DNA from: Chrysomallon squamiferum
Taxonomy: Eukaryota > Mollusca > Gastropoda > Neomphalida > Peltospiridae
Direction: 5' to 3'
Length of the DNA: 64,000 nucleotides
NCBI GenBank assembly: GCA_012295275.1
Contig: CM022666.1
Span: forward strand, 16,678,772-16,742,771
In this document: piece after piece, positions 48,823 to 60,924 of the stretch
Layout: each line of letters opens with the position of its first letter
How positions within the stretch are numbered: position 1 is the stretch's first letter
Notes under the pieces: generated by a model
Seen by the model: the letters and a program-made list of their open reading frames with translations, nothing else
What the model was told of the DNA's origin: nothing
Database searches by the model: none
Made by a program: the position numbers and the translations under genes

Positions 48823-50496
48823 CTGAAAATAAAAACTGACAGTGAATTCTTGTGTATGTTACTACTACAACAGCAGCAGTTACTTGTTTGTAGTCTTACT
48901 ACAACTACTACACCTACTATTTACACAACTAAAATTATAAATATTACATCTACTACTACCACTACTGCTGCTTCTGCTGCAGCGACTGTCACTAGTACTG
49001 TGTCTAGTATTACTGTTACTACGTTATTTTCACTAATACTTTTATTTTTACTATTAGTACTAGCAGAACTGCTACCACTGTAATACTATTTCCAAAACAC
49101 AGCTACTGTTACCACTACAATTGTTATTATTATTATTATTATTTATTATTATTATTATTATTATTGTACATTACCTTTCAAAACAGCAGTGATGGCAGTA
49201 AAATGATGTGTTTAGAATTGTGTTCACTTCAAAACTGTATTTCTGATCTGTACGTGCACAGTTAGTAAGTAACGCTATCTTTAGACGTTAAAATATTCAT
49301 AGACTCGACTAATTACTGTTACCTGAGCCTGTTCTCTTTCTGTAAACTGTTTTCATTTCATGGAGTTTTATTTCTGTCTGTTTCTAAACATATCTAGATT
49401 AGTTATATACATTTTCAATAGAAAATATTAAACTGGTGTTCTGTATTAAAATGTAACTATCTGTAATATAGTACTAAATATATGAACTCTTTGTACAAAT
49501 ATAACGTAGACATACTGAAACATAAACATTACTCTTTTTAATCTTGAAACGTAAGCATAGATATACAATGGAAAAATGAGTCAATACCCTGTACACATGT
49601 AATGAAGACAAACTAATAATATATACGAATTACTCTACGTTATTTATAACGCATTCTAGTTAACTATTTTTATTTAACAAAGCAACTAAATAACTGTTTT
49701 AATTTAACACAACAGATGAAACAACAGTTTCAAATCAACAAAACAAACTAATTAAGAGTTTAAAATGTAACGCCAATGACAAAACACGTGATTTGTTTAA
49801 CAAAAACGACTGAGACAACTTTCTGTGACCAGTGTCATTAATCAGTTCGGGGAGGGGAACGAAAGGGTGAATCATTGTTTGTTACTATGACTGACGACAT
49901 TTTCTGTGACAGACGTCGTGCAAAAAGGAAGATAATAAAATAAGTAGACCGTGACGCGGAGATAAGATGACCCACTGACCGGTCAGTGGTCATTCCGAGT
50001 GGACAACATCTGGTGGTAAAAAGAATATCAAAGAGATCAAACTTACAGTTCACAACACTTGTTTTAAAACTTGCAAAACAGAATATAATCATCACAGAAT
50101 GTTCGTTCGCGTTAATAAGAATGAGCAGATATATCTAGAATCAAATTCAAACAGAGATAAATCAGGCTCAAGAAGTATTCAAAAAAAAAGAGGATATCAT
50201 CGAACTGTACTTTGTGTAAAACGTAAACGACAAGAAAGGATATCATTGAAGTGTAATTTGTGTAATACGTATCATACATCTGCAGATACCACTGAGCAGT
50301 ACTTTGTGTAAAACGTATTCTGCATCTACATATATCACCGTACTTTGTGTAAAAGAAATAAAACATTCTGCAGATATCACTGAAGCAAAACTTTGTGTAA
50401 AACATACAAATACATCAGGAGGTATCACTGATCGATATTTTGTGTAAATAATAGATTACAAGTGTGGATATGACAGAGACATTGTTTAATCTCAAC
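48823..50496. promoter_or_regulatory. Divergent intergenic region between the two membrane-protein genes
   Basis: The minus-strand gene starts at 48822 and the plus-strand gene at 50497, so this about 1.7-kb interval must hold both promoters. Seen: (ACT)- and (ATT)-rich DNA at 48858-49170, a CACGTG-type word at 49787 and an inverted repeat GACCGGTC at 49978-49985. From 50180 to 50450 there are several imperfect copies of ATCACTGAA(C/G)AGTACTTTGTG followed by TAAAACGTA, ending just before the plus-strand start. Similar copies precede the duplicated exon at 53485. No TATA box could be assigned with confidence. Confidence 0.5.
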
Positions 50497-51351
50497 ATGG
50501 GCAAGTTGAGCTGTTTTTTCTTTGTGTTCTTTCTGACTCGCGAGGGGACACGCGCAGACTGGGACACGCGCGTGCAGGTGGAGGCGGTGAGGTTTGTGAT
50601 GAACAACTGTCGCGTGCTGTCACGCTTGGCTTGGTTCGCGTTCGTCACGAGAGACGAAGGCAGTGAACCGCTGATGAAGATTGCCTGGTACTGTGTCTAC
50701 AGACTACGAATGCGCAAATACGTCACTTCCTACGTTTTACGTCAGCACTTCACATCTCAGGCCTGCGTTGCCATGGAAACAACTCGTAAACACGTCTGCT
50801 GGTTTCACAAGTCCGCTTTTTGTTGCTACATAAAACAGCTTCTCACCTTTTGTCCACCCACATCTACTACAATAGCATCAACAACAATAGCACCAGCTAC
50901 CACGACTCCAACACTGACTACAACAACAACGCAGGCTACTACTACAACAAAACCAGGTAATAGTTACTATTCCAAGAAGATATTTATATACAGAACATAC
51001 TGAAAATTATTATTTTCTTCATTAATTTATCTGGGTGTGCTTCAGGTCTGTATTGGTGACAACTGCTTTCCCCAGTTCGAGCAATAGATTGCAGAAGATA
51101 TGGCTAAATAAGTAAGATAAAAAAAACGATATTTCTTTTTATAATCTCTGTATAATTTCGAGCAAAATCAACCTATGTGAACCCCGACAGAAAAGTGCCA
51201 AAGTTATTATCATAAATAACATAAATCTACCTGCATTTGTTAAATACTATTTTTGGTTTTACTTTTATTTTATTTTTCAGAATGTGCTGTTCCTAACACC
51301 TGTTTGATCCCAAACTGTCCCCGAGAAACAACAGACTCAGTTTTCATGTAG
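50497..51351 (+). CDS. Cys-rich secreted/mucin-like protein of unknown family, exons 1-2
   Basis: Seen: exon 1, 50497-50956, from ATGG. It encodes signal peptide MGKLSCFFFVFFLTREGTRA, then a domain of about 95 residues with FVMNNCRVLSRLAWFAFVTR, YCVYRLRMRKYVTSYVLRQH and eight cysteines (NNC, WYC, QAC, HVC, FCC, FCP), then a Thr-rich stretch (TTTPTLTTTTTQATTTTKP). Exon 2 starts at 51281 with ECAVPNTCLIPNCPRETTDS and reads TAG at 51349-51351 unless spliced before it. An upstream in-frame ATG at 50470 exists, but ATGGGC is the start conserved in the duplicate at 53485. I do not recognise the family. If exon 2 is spliced (weak donors at 51338 or 51348), the protein would continue into the Thr-rich and transmembrane exons at 55758-59184; otherwise it is secreted with about 176 residues. 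Confidence 0.7.
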
Positions 51352-51655
51352 CAACAACAACATTTGCTGTTCTGTGTGAACACAGTTTCATGTAGCAACA
51401 GCAACATTTGCTGTTCTGTGTGAACACAGTTTCATGTAGCAACAGCAACATTTGCTGTTCTGTGTGAACACAGTTTTATGTAAAAGAAACATTTGCTGTT
51501 CTGTGTGAACACAGTTTTATGTAAAAGAAACGTTTGCTGTTCTGTGTGAACACAGTTTTATGTAAAAGAAACATTTGCTGTTCTGTGTGAATACAGTTTT
51601 ATGTAAAGAAACATTTGCTGTTCTGTGTGAACACAGTTTTATGTAAAAGAAACGT
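51335..51655 (+). repeat. About 43-bp minisatellite at the end of exon 2
   Basis: Seven to eight copies contain GAACACAGTTTTATGTAAAA and GAAACATTTGCTGTTCTGTG. The first copy overlaps the exon end (GACTCAGTTTTCATGTAG). The array again starts exactly where the exon should end, and most units carry an ATGTAAAAG donor-like word. Confidence 0.92.
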
Positions 51656-51660
51656 CTGCT

Positions 51661-53216
51661 GTTCTCTTTCACAAAATAATAAAAAGAAAAAAATTATGAT
51701 AATAAATAATCTCTCGATTTGTAAAGTTTTTTTTTTTTTTTTTGTGCCTATTAGTGACTGCCGAAATGATAATAATTAACAACCTTAACGAAAACTTTAT
51801 ACAACCTTTATATTACCTTTATGGAACCTTTCTGATACCTTTATGGAACCTTTCTGATACCTTTATGCAACCTTATCTTACCTTTATGCAAACTTATCTT
51901 ACCTTTTTACACACTTTCTGTTAACTAAATACAAACTTTATATTATCTTCATTCAACCTTTCTATTATTTTATAAAACATTTCTGTTATCTTTATGCAGT
52001 CGTTACGTTTATGCAGTCTTTATGTTACGTTTATCTTTACACAACTTTCTGTTACTTTATACAAGATTTATTTTACATTAATACAGCATTTCTGTTTTAT
52101 TTAGCCTTTATACAGTATTGGTGTTATCTTTACACAGTACATCTCTGACCTTTATCTAAACTATCTGTGACCTTTATACAACCTTTCAATGACGTTTGCA
52201 GTAGCAGATAAATACCAATCCACTCCCTATTTTAGCAGTTTGTTAATAATGAGCTACATATTATTAACAAAACATGTTTCTACCAGCCAGTTAGAAGCTC
52301 TTCCGTTTCAGAAAAAACTTCATTTAATTTTAATTAAATTCTTCGCAAGGCTAATGCACTACACTGCATTCAATAGATATGCTAATCAATTTACAGTAAG
52401 TGATAACTTATTGAATTTGCACTCGTTCTCTTTCAAGAAAAATAACACACACACAAAACAACAGAGAGATAGATGGATAGAGAGAGAAAGACACGAAATG
52501 GAGAGACACAGAGAAAGAAACAGAGAGAGAGTGTAAATATATGCTGTTCTCTTTAAACTACAATGATTTTATGTATCAACAAAATTTGTTGTTCTGTTTA
52601 AAAACTGATAGAGATATAGATAGCAAGAGAGAGAGACAGAGAGAAAGAGGGAGAAATAGCTAGAGATAGATAGAGTATAAGAGAGAAACACAGAAAATCA
52701 GACCGATCTAAACAGATATAGACAGACAGAGATAAAGAGACAGATGGAGAGGGATAAAGTTATGCAGAAAACAGATAAAAAGAAAAAGAGAACGAAGAAG
52801 AGATTAAAGAGAAAGAAACAGAGATGTGAAAGAGAATACATCATGGTTCTCGGAAAGATTTTAACATGTTTTATAAAACTGTGTATATTAATTTGTCATG
52901 TAATGTTTTGATGGTCATATAATGTTTTGAAATGGAAACGTCATATTTTATCAAGAATTCTATAAAGTTTTATTAATTATTTTATAGAATTAAGAATGGT
53001 ACTTAACAAAAGAAAATATAAATTTTTGCGAAGGAATAAATCATTGTTATAACAATTGTGAATAGAATCGATAACCTATGAAAAAATCGATAAGCTATAA
53101 AGCTGAAATAAATTAATCGGTCAGACGTGGACGTACAAAAGAGAAAATACTTGTAACACTCTGTGTAATACAAAAACATCTTCAAACACAGTCACACTCT
53201 ATCACCTAATGTAAAA
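51661..53216 (+). other. AT-rich intron, no gene seen
   Basis: Holds irregular repeats of ACCTTTATGGAACCTTTCTG and relatives (51790-52170) and a purine-rich GAGA/GATA tract (52470-52820). No exon could be supported. Confidence 0.6.
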
Positions 53217-53484
53217 TGTATAACATCAACAAATATTGAACAATACTTTGTGTAAAGTATGGAACATCAACAGATATCACAAAACAATAATTTGTGTAAG
53301 ACTTATAAAATATTTGAAGACGTCACTGAATAATACTTTGTGTTATAACGTACAGAACATCAACAAACATCACTGAACAATACTTTGTGTTAAAACGTAT
53401 AGAACATCAACACACATCACTGAACAATACTTTGTGTTAAAACGTATAGAACATCAACAAACGTCACTGAACGATACTTTTGAC
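53217..53484 (+). repeat. About 50-60-bp repeat upstream of duplicated exon
   Basis: Copies of ACTGAACAATACTTTGTGTT with AAAACGTATAGAACATCAAC resemble the repeats at 50180-50450 upstream of exon 1. The upstream region was therefore probably duplicated with the exon. Confidence 0.85.
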
Positions 53485-53736
53485 ATGGGCTTGTTGAGAT
53501 CTCTGTGTACGTCACTGTACATACACGGACAGCAATACAGAACTGGAAGGAGACACGAGAACTTTGTAACGGACAACTGCTCCACACTGTTACGCATGGC
53601 TTGGAATCTGTACGTTTTAGAAGATTACGGTTATATTCCGCTAAGGAACACGTCACCAGAGACGGCACAAGAACGTTGATTCCTCTGAGTTGTTTCTGTA
53701 CTCAACACTTCAGTCTTGTACAGGCTGGAAAACAGC

Positions 53737-53802
<66 letters not shown>
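53485..53802 (+). pseudogene. Broken second copy of the Cys-rich exon 1
   Basis: From the ATGGGC at 53485 the frame gives MGLLRSLCTSLY, then FVTDNCSTLLRMAWNLYVLE and DYGYIPLRN. Compare FVMNNCRVLSRLAWFAFVTR and DEGSEPLMK in exon 1 at 50497: F-V-x-x-NC, R-x-AW and the D-x-G-x-x-P-L spacing are shared. The frame stops at 53677-53679, but the next homologous block (CFCTQHFSLVQ, compare YVLRQHFTSQ) continues in another frame. A (GA)n run from 53739 to 53802 then interrupts the copy. No signal-peptide core remains. This looks like a decayed tandem duplicate. Confidence 0.7.
53739..53802 (+). repeat. (GA)n microsatellite
   Basis: About 32 GA units interrupting the duplicated exon. Confidence 0.97.
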
Positions 53803-53807
<5 letters not shown>

Positions 53808-54910
53808 GTTTGTATGTGTGCCAAAAGAATAGACCGTCCTAACTCTAGAAACATATGCCGACTTTACGTTCTGTGTATCTATGTGCAGACTCAAATCAGA
53901 TGTTCATAAGACAACAGATTATTCATTCATAAAAACTTACAGACATACATAGGTACATTTATACAATACATAGGTAATAAAAAAAAACAGCAGTTTTATT
54001 AATTTTTGTTTGTTATGATTATTATTTATTATTGTTAATGGTGGTACTAGTTATTTTTCATCAAGCAGAAAACAAAATCGCTTGAAACTACATAGCATTT
54101 TATATTATTCTATAAGCATCTATAAACAACCTGTTTACATACACATACAATACACATATACACAAATACAAATACATATACGTATATATACACACGTATT
54201 TACACACATACAATACACATATACATATACACACATGCACATACAAATACAAATACATATACGTATATATACACACATACAATACACATACACATACACA
54301 CATACACATCACATACACACATGCAGATACACATACGTACAGATACACATATACACACATACACATACACATACAGACATAAACATACACATACAAATAC
54401 ACACACATATACACACATATACATACACAAGACACACATAATATACATAAACAGATATATGATAAAAGTATAGTTATAATAAAAAGAGCAGAAGGGAAGG
54501 ACAATCATAGGTTGTAAACAAAGTTCAATGAGCCTGACGTAGCAGAGACCCCCGACCTTACAACAAACTACCTGTAGGTCAGATTGTCTCCCCTAGCCAG
54601 GTGTATCGTTTCACTAAAACACAGGGAATATTTACATTTTTGTTTGATCTCTGCTCATTCTGTGACACGCACACATATAAGTTTTAACTGTAGTTCAGCG
54701 CGTGGACAGTCAGGGAGAGGAGAAGTCATGCTGTACGCAAAGTTGTGAACTTGTGTAAAAGGGGCGTGTTTCGGCAGACTGTTTTATCACCACGCCTAAG
54801 TAAGGTGAGGTAACCTACTTACAAAACAGTTTACAACTGTAAACTAATCTTGTTTCTTATTTCAGACAACAGATCAACTGACGTGAGACAATTAGTTACA
54901 CTTCTTCTTT

Positions 54911-54964
<54 letters not shown>

Positions 54965-55574
54965 ACAGAACAAAATGTACTGTGTGCATACAATGTTACT
55001 GTCTTACGATGATACTAGACCACAGTACAAATTCACTCTAAAACTTTATTTACTGACATTTTTTGTATGTATGTATGTATGTATGCATGTATGTGTTATA
55101 CAGGATATACTGTGTTTATATACAGGCATGTATGTAGCTACATGTATGTTTGTGTGTCTGTTTGTACATGGTTATATACGTATATATAACTAACATATAA
55201 AATTTAGATCACAATCTTTCATTATCTAGTCTCATGTTTCTTGCAGTCGTGAGGTAAAAGGTCGCTACATTGCTACTTTATCCTTGTCGATATAAAAATA
55301 GACTTTTTGTTGTTGGCTATAAACAACGGATACATCGCTATCTAGGTCACGTTTATACAGTCAGTTATTAGAACGGGTGTGCAATGATATGGGCGGGTAT
55401 TCTCTGGTGGACTAAAACTGTAATAAGCAGTCAGTGAATACAATAGCTTTTAGTTTCATTCGTGCTGTAACACGAACAGATTTTTGTTTTCTGAAATCTT
55501 GTTTTTCCTGTTCATACATTTTAACTATTTGTCTCATATAATAATAATAATAATAATAATAACAACAACAACAA

Positions 55575-55621
<47 letters not shown>

Positions 55622-55757
55622 ATAATAATAACAATAATAATTATTATTTGACTATTATTATTATTATTAAAGCATTACAGTTATCAAATTATGCTGACTG
55701 AATATATTCATGTATTTTCTACATTTGTGTACTGTTTCACAGAGGAAACCTATGTAG
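53803..55757 (+). other. Intron/spacer with simple repeats
   Basis: Contains an (ACACAT)n-type tract at 54131-54440, (CA)n at 54915-54960, and (AAT)n/(ACT)n at 55541-55640. The block 54510-54850 is richer in GC than its surroundings, with no reading frame; it could be regulatory or an old short repeat element. A 10- or 17-base microexon is possible at about 54867-54883 (TTATTTCAG acceptor and GTGAGA donor). Confidence 0.5.
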
Positions 55758-57556
55758 ATGACTGGAGATCATAACACGACTGCAAATGTACTTCACGACA
55801 CCAGCGACGTCAACACAACTACACCAACATCCTCCCTGATAACATCAAACACAGCATCGACAACAAAGGTTACAATTTGTATGTATACAGTACATTTTGT
55901 ATGTCACATTAATACAATTTATATACACTTTAAAATGTTGTACATACCATTTTAGCATTTTATATACAAACTTATAATATACAGTATATTATGTGTGTAA
56001 TTCTCAGTATCTAACATGACAAACAGTCAAATGTTTGCTTGTTAATTATATTTCAGTATATAACATGACAAACAGTCAAGTGTTTCCTTGTTAATTATAT
56101 TTCAGTATCTAACATGACAAACAGTCAAGTGTTTGCTTGTTAATTATATTTCAGTGTCTAACATGACAAGTAGACAAGTATTTGTTAATTATATTTCAGT
56201 ATCTAACATGACAAACAGTCAAGTGTTTGCTTGTTAATTATATTTCAGTGTCTAACATGACAAGTAGACAAGTATTTGTTAATTATATTTCAGTATCTAA
56301 CATGACAAACAGTCAAGTGTTTGCTTGTTAATTATATTTCAGTGTTAATTTGTTAATTATATTTCAGTATCTAACATGACAAACAGTCAAGTGTTTGCTT
56401 GTTAATTATATTTCAGTGTCTAACATGACAAGTAGACAAGTATTTGTTAATTATATTTCAGTATCTAACATGACAAACAGTCAAGTGTTTGCTTGTTAAT
56501 TATATTTCAGTGTCTAACATGACAAGTAGACAAGTATTTGTTAATTATATTTCAGTATTAACATGACAAACAGTCAAATGTTTGCTTTGTTAATTTATTT
56601 CAGTGTTATATTTCATTTGTTAATTTCAGTATCTAACATGACAAACAGTCAAGTGTTTGCTTGTTAATTATATTTCAGTGTCTAACATGACAAGTAGTCA
56701 AGTGTTTGCTTGTTAATTATATTTCAGTGTCTAATATGACAAACAGTCAAGTGTTTGCTTGTTACGTATATTTCAGTATTTAACATGACAAATAGTCAAG
56801 TGTTTGCTTCTTAATTATATTTCAGTATTTAACATGACAAGTAGTCTAGTGTTTGCTTCTTAATTATATTTCAGTATTTAACATGACAAGTAGTCTAGTG
56901 TTTGCTTCTTAATTATATTTCAGTATTTAACTACAAGAAGTCAGGTGTTTGTTAATTGTATTTCAGTATCTAACATGACAAGTAGTCAGGTGTTTGTTAA
57001 TTATATTTCAGTATCTAGCATGACAAGTAGTCAGGTGTTTGTTAATTATATTTCAGTATCTAACATGACAAGTAGTGAAGTGTTTGTTAATTATATTTCA
57101 GTATCTAACATGACCAGTAGTCAGGTGTTTGTTAATTATATTTCAGTATCTAACATGACAAGTAGTGAGGTGTTTGTTAATTATATTTCAGTATCTAACA
57201 TGACAAGTAGTCAGGTGTTTGTTAATTATATTTCAGTATCTAACATGACCAGTAGTCAGGTGTTTGTTAATTATATTTCAGTATCTAACATGACCAGTAG
57301 TCAGGTGTTTGTTAATTATATTTCAGTATCTAACATGACCAGTAGTCAGGTGTTTGTTAATTATATTTCAGTATCTAACATGACAAGTAGTCAGGTGTTT
57401 GTTAATTATATTTCAGTGTCTAATATGACAAGTAGTGAAGTGTTTGCGTTGTCTGCAGGAATCGCCTTCGTCCTCGTTGTTTGTTTGGTCGTCGTCATTT
57501 GTCTGCGAAGACGTGGGTCAGTGAGTTTCTGCTTGATATCATCATGGTTATTATAC

Positions 57557-57590
<34 letters not shown>

Positions 57591-58103
57591 TTCATCATCA
57601 TCATGTTCTTTTCGTCTTTCTCCTCGTCGTCTTTTTTTTCTTCTTCTTCTTCTTCTTCTTCTTGTTATTGTTATTATTGTTATTGTTATTATTATTATTA
57701 CTATTATTATTAATATTGTTATTGTTATTGTTATCGTTATCGTTATTGTTATTATTATTGTTGTTATTGTTGTTGTTGTTAATTCTGCTGCTGTTGTTGG
57801 TGTTTTATGCTAAATTATAGATGATCAAATTATTATCTAAACTCCACTGCTTAATTTCCCGTTCTAGATAGAAATCTATACATGGTTTATCACGGGATGT
57901 TTTATATTAAACTCAAAAGCTCTTCATGACCTTTGTTAATAATCCTCTAAATGTCAACAGCTTTTCTCTCGTTCCAACAAAAGCTCCACAATTATTATTT
58001 TAAAACCCATACTAAGCTGCATTATGATACTATATAATACTATGTATAATATAATATAATTATTATACTGAAACCTATACTTTGCTGTATTATAATATTA
58101 TTT

Positions 58104-58134
<31 letters not shown>

Positions 58135-58338
58135 CATACAATATAATTCTTCATAACCCTCTATGTAAAAGCGTGCTTACTGGCGTTTGTTAATTTGAAG
58201 AAAAACAAAAACATGAAGTGAGTTTCTTTTCGCGGCTGTTTGTTTCTGAGTGTGCACACTGCATCCCGCTCTTCTTTGTTAAAATAACCGTATGATATTA
58301 ATAGTTATCTCCCTTCAGGTGAAACAATAAAATAGAAA

Positions 58339-58376
<38 letters not shown>

Positions 58377-59184
58377 TTAAGATAACTGTTATCTGACTAA
58401 AGTGCACAGATCAGTGAGGAGACTTCAGCCCATGTGTAAATATATAAACATATTTAACTATGCGTCCAGATTAGATTTCATTAAATGTCGACTTTGTTTC
58501 ATTTCTAATAAACAACGAATACTAATAACGTTAAAATTAAAACTTGTTAATGAATATTCGTGAACGCAGACTCTGTAATCAAAACTGAGTCCAGCACGGA
58601 GACTGGCTCGTCATAACTCTTCCTTATTGGTTCTGTGTTTAATTAAAAAATATTTATTACTTTTCAACAGTGGTAATAATAATGATAATAAGTGTACGTA
58701 TGTGATTATATATATAGGATTTCTTTAAAATATATTTTAAAACTGTTTCGTTTTTCCACGACACTGAAATTTATTACAAATATTGTTATCTTATTACTTT
58801 TAATATTACAGAAACCTTGAAATCTGGATGCAAATTGTTAGTTAATTTTTAATTTTTATATTTTTGTGTTACAGCAAACTGAAATGTTTTCAGCGGAAGA
58901 ATCAAAGTCGTCGTTCCTCAACGTCGAGCAGTCAGCATCCCCTCGACTTTGACCCCGACCAAGACAACGACGACAGCCTGCGACCCACAGACGGAGACCT
59001 CTTCGCAATCGGCGACTTCGAGGACGGCGACTTAACGACGACGAACGTAGAGGACGGCTACTTTTACGACGAAGTTTTCAATAGCTCTGCTTTTGAAGAC
59101 GTCGCAACAAATCAGTCGATTAAACAACTTTTCAGTGTGAAATCTGACGACGAAGTCCCCGTTTTATCCGGTTCACACAACTGA
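55758..59184 (+). CDS. Thr-rich stalk, transmembrane and acidic tail exons (same or separate gene)
   Basis: Seen: exon 55758-55868 (or to 55878), reading MTGDHNTTANVLHD and TTTPTSSLITSNTASTTK. A membrane exon ends at 57516: it begins at one of many TATTTCAG acceptors, the last at 57416, and reads SNMTSSEVFALSAGIAFVLV and VCLVVVICLRRRG. The terminal exon 58875-59184 reads KLKCFQRKNQSRRSSTSSSQ, then an Asp/Glu-rich tail (DFDPDQDNDDSLRPTDGDLF) ending SGSHN and TGA. Phases fit if the first exon ends at 55878 (GTATGT donor, phase 1) and the membrane exon ends GG|GTCAGT. Inference: with the exons at 50497-51351 this makes a type I membrane protein with a Cys-rich head, mucin-like stalk and acidic cytoplasmic tail. 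The joins between 51351 and 55758 are unproven. Confidence 0.6.
56000..57430 (+). repeat. Acceptor-bearing minisatellite before the transmembrane exon
   Basis: About 30 copies of a 45-50-bp unit (TTAATTATATTTCAGTATCT, AACATGACAAGTAGTCAGGT, GTTTG). Units before about 56940 are mostly 49 bp or irregular. From 56945 the period is exactly 45 bp, so the frame is open through eleven units (VNYISVSNMTSSQVF) into the real membrane exon. Each unit has a TTATATTTCAG acceptor and codes an N-M-T glycosylation sequon. Confidence 0.95.
57556..57800 (+). repeat. (CAT)n, (CTT)n and (TTA/TTG)n compound microsatellite
   Basis: Follows the membrane exon donor by about 40 bases. Long poly-His, poly-Ser and poly-Leu frames here are repeat artefacts. 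Confidence 0.95.
58341..58374 (+). repeat. Poly-A run
   Basis: About 34 A with AAAC before it and GGTTAAG after. It could be the tail of an old retroposed element, but no target-site duplication or body was recognised. Confidence 0.8.
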
Positions 59185-59327
59185 CGTAAACGTTTTAAAT
59201 AATGACCTTATTAATCATGAATATATTATCTTAATGACGTCAAACAAACGTAAACACAGGTATTTGACGTAAACAAATATAAATACATTTTACTCACGTC
59301 AAAATAAACTCAGTTTTTCACCTCAAA

Positions 59328-59361
<34 letters not shown>

Positions 59362-59440
59362 ATAATTAATTTTTTTAGTATTCTAACATTATGCAAATAT
59401 AAAAATAATTACGATAACTATTAATAATAACAACAACAAC

Positions 59441-59489
<49 letters not shown>

Positions 59490-60924
59490 GCAACAACAAT
59501 AACAACAACAACTATAAATCATGTATATGTTTATGTACGTATGTATGTTCACTGTATATGTCTGTGTGCCTGTCTGTATGTTTAGTACATACAATAAAAT
59601 GGCAATGTTTCAGTGATTATATGAATTGCAAATGAATAAATCCGGCGAATGAATAAAAGTTTATAAATAGGCATTTTCCTATTTACATACACAAATTAAT
59701 TAATTATATATATTTGAAAATGCAATAACAAAAATAATAAAAGCATTTTTAAATATGAAGCTTTAATTTATTTTCATTATTCATTTAAATTTATTTTGAT
59801 TATATTTAGCACAGAAAAATAAACCAAATTATTTTATGCAATTAACTTTAATTAATTTCACTAATAGATTAGTACTATATTTGATCGGTAACAAAATAAA
59901 CAAAATAAAAATGTTGTTGTTTACTTGTTTGTAACATCAGATAATCATATTACTCACTGAACATTGAAATGTTTTAAGAAAATTAAAGGAAAAAATCAAA
60001 GTATGACAGATGAATGCCAGAATGAACAACAGATAATTAACACAGAGAAAGGAACAATACTTAGAATGATGCTGGTTTTGCAGGAAAATCACAGTGTTCA
60101 TTAGAATGACGAACAAAAGAAATATCATTTAATGACTTCTTCTCTGTTCAAAGCTGGAGAAAAATAAATACATTTTTAGATCTGCTATAAATTAAGTTGA
60201 ATTTAAAATGAAAAAGTCATCTGATTTTATATATAAAAATAAATACACTTTTAGATCTGCAATAAATAAAGTTGAATTTAAAATGAAAAAGTCATCTGAT
60301 TTTTTATATAAAAATAAAACACTTTTAGATCTGCAATAAATAAAGTTGAATTTGAAAAAATGATTTTTATATAAAAAAAAACTTTCATCTGATAAATTTT
60401 TTAAAATAAAAAGTCAAAATAAATACACTTTTAGATCTGCAATAAATAAAGTTGAATTTAAAATGAAAAAGTCATCTGATTTTTTATATAAAAATAAAAA
60501 TGCAATAAAACAATTTTAGATCTGATTTTTTATATAAAAATAAATACACTTTTAGATCTGCAATAAATAAAGTTGAATTTAAGATGAATTAGCTGTCAAT
60601 AATAACCAGATGTTTGAAAAAAAACCCAGAATGAAGATGTTTTCAGTTTGTAAGAAATTTTAAAAGGGCTGACATCAGGTTCATTTCTTTTTATCAGTAA
60701 ATCACTGACTGAAATTGTTTACAGTCTAAGAAAACTCGTTTAAGCGTTAGGCTGCTTCTCGTTCAAATCACATCTACGGCCTGACGAATCACGTGACACA
60801 GTTAGTCTCCTGTGTATGCGATGGTGCGTATCAAATTATTTTTGCTGCTAACCGAAATGGACGAATACCTCCAATTTCAGCGTATATCATCACTTATGTC
60901 CTTGTTATTTCATTATTCTATCAG
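59185..60924 (+). other. 3' UTR and spacer, no gene seen
   Basis: Holds a CRE word TGACGTCA at 59235-59242, AATAAA words at 59304 and 59590 that could serve polyadenylation, an (AAT)n run at 59425-59490, and a roughly 75-bp tandem repeat at 60170-60590 (ACTTTTAGATCTGCAATAAA, TAAAGTTGAATTTAAAATGA). Confidence 0.6.
60170..60590 (+). repeat. About 75-bp tandem repeat
   Basis: Five to six copies, some truncated, sharing ATACACTTTTAGATCTGCAA and AAAAGTCATCTGATTTTTTA. Confidence 0.9.

Noticed and set aside
58341-58374. Poly-A run as evidence for a retroposed gene or SINE
   Set aside because: No element body, no internal promoter boxes and no flanking duplication could be recognised.
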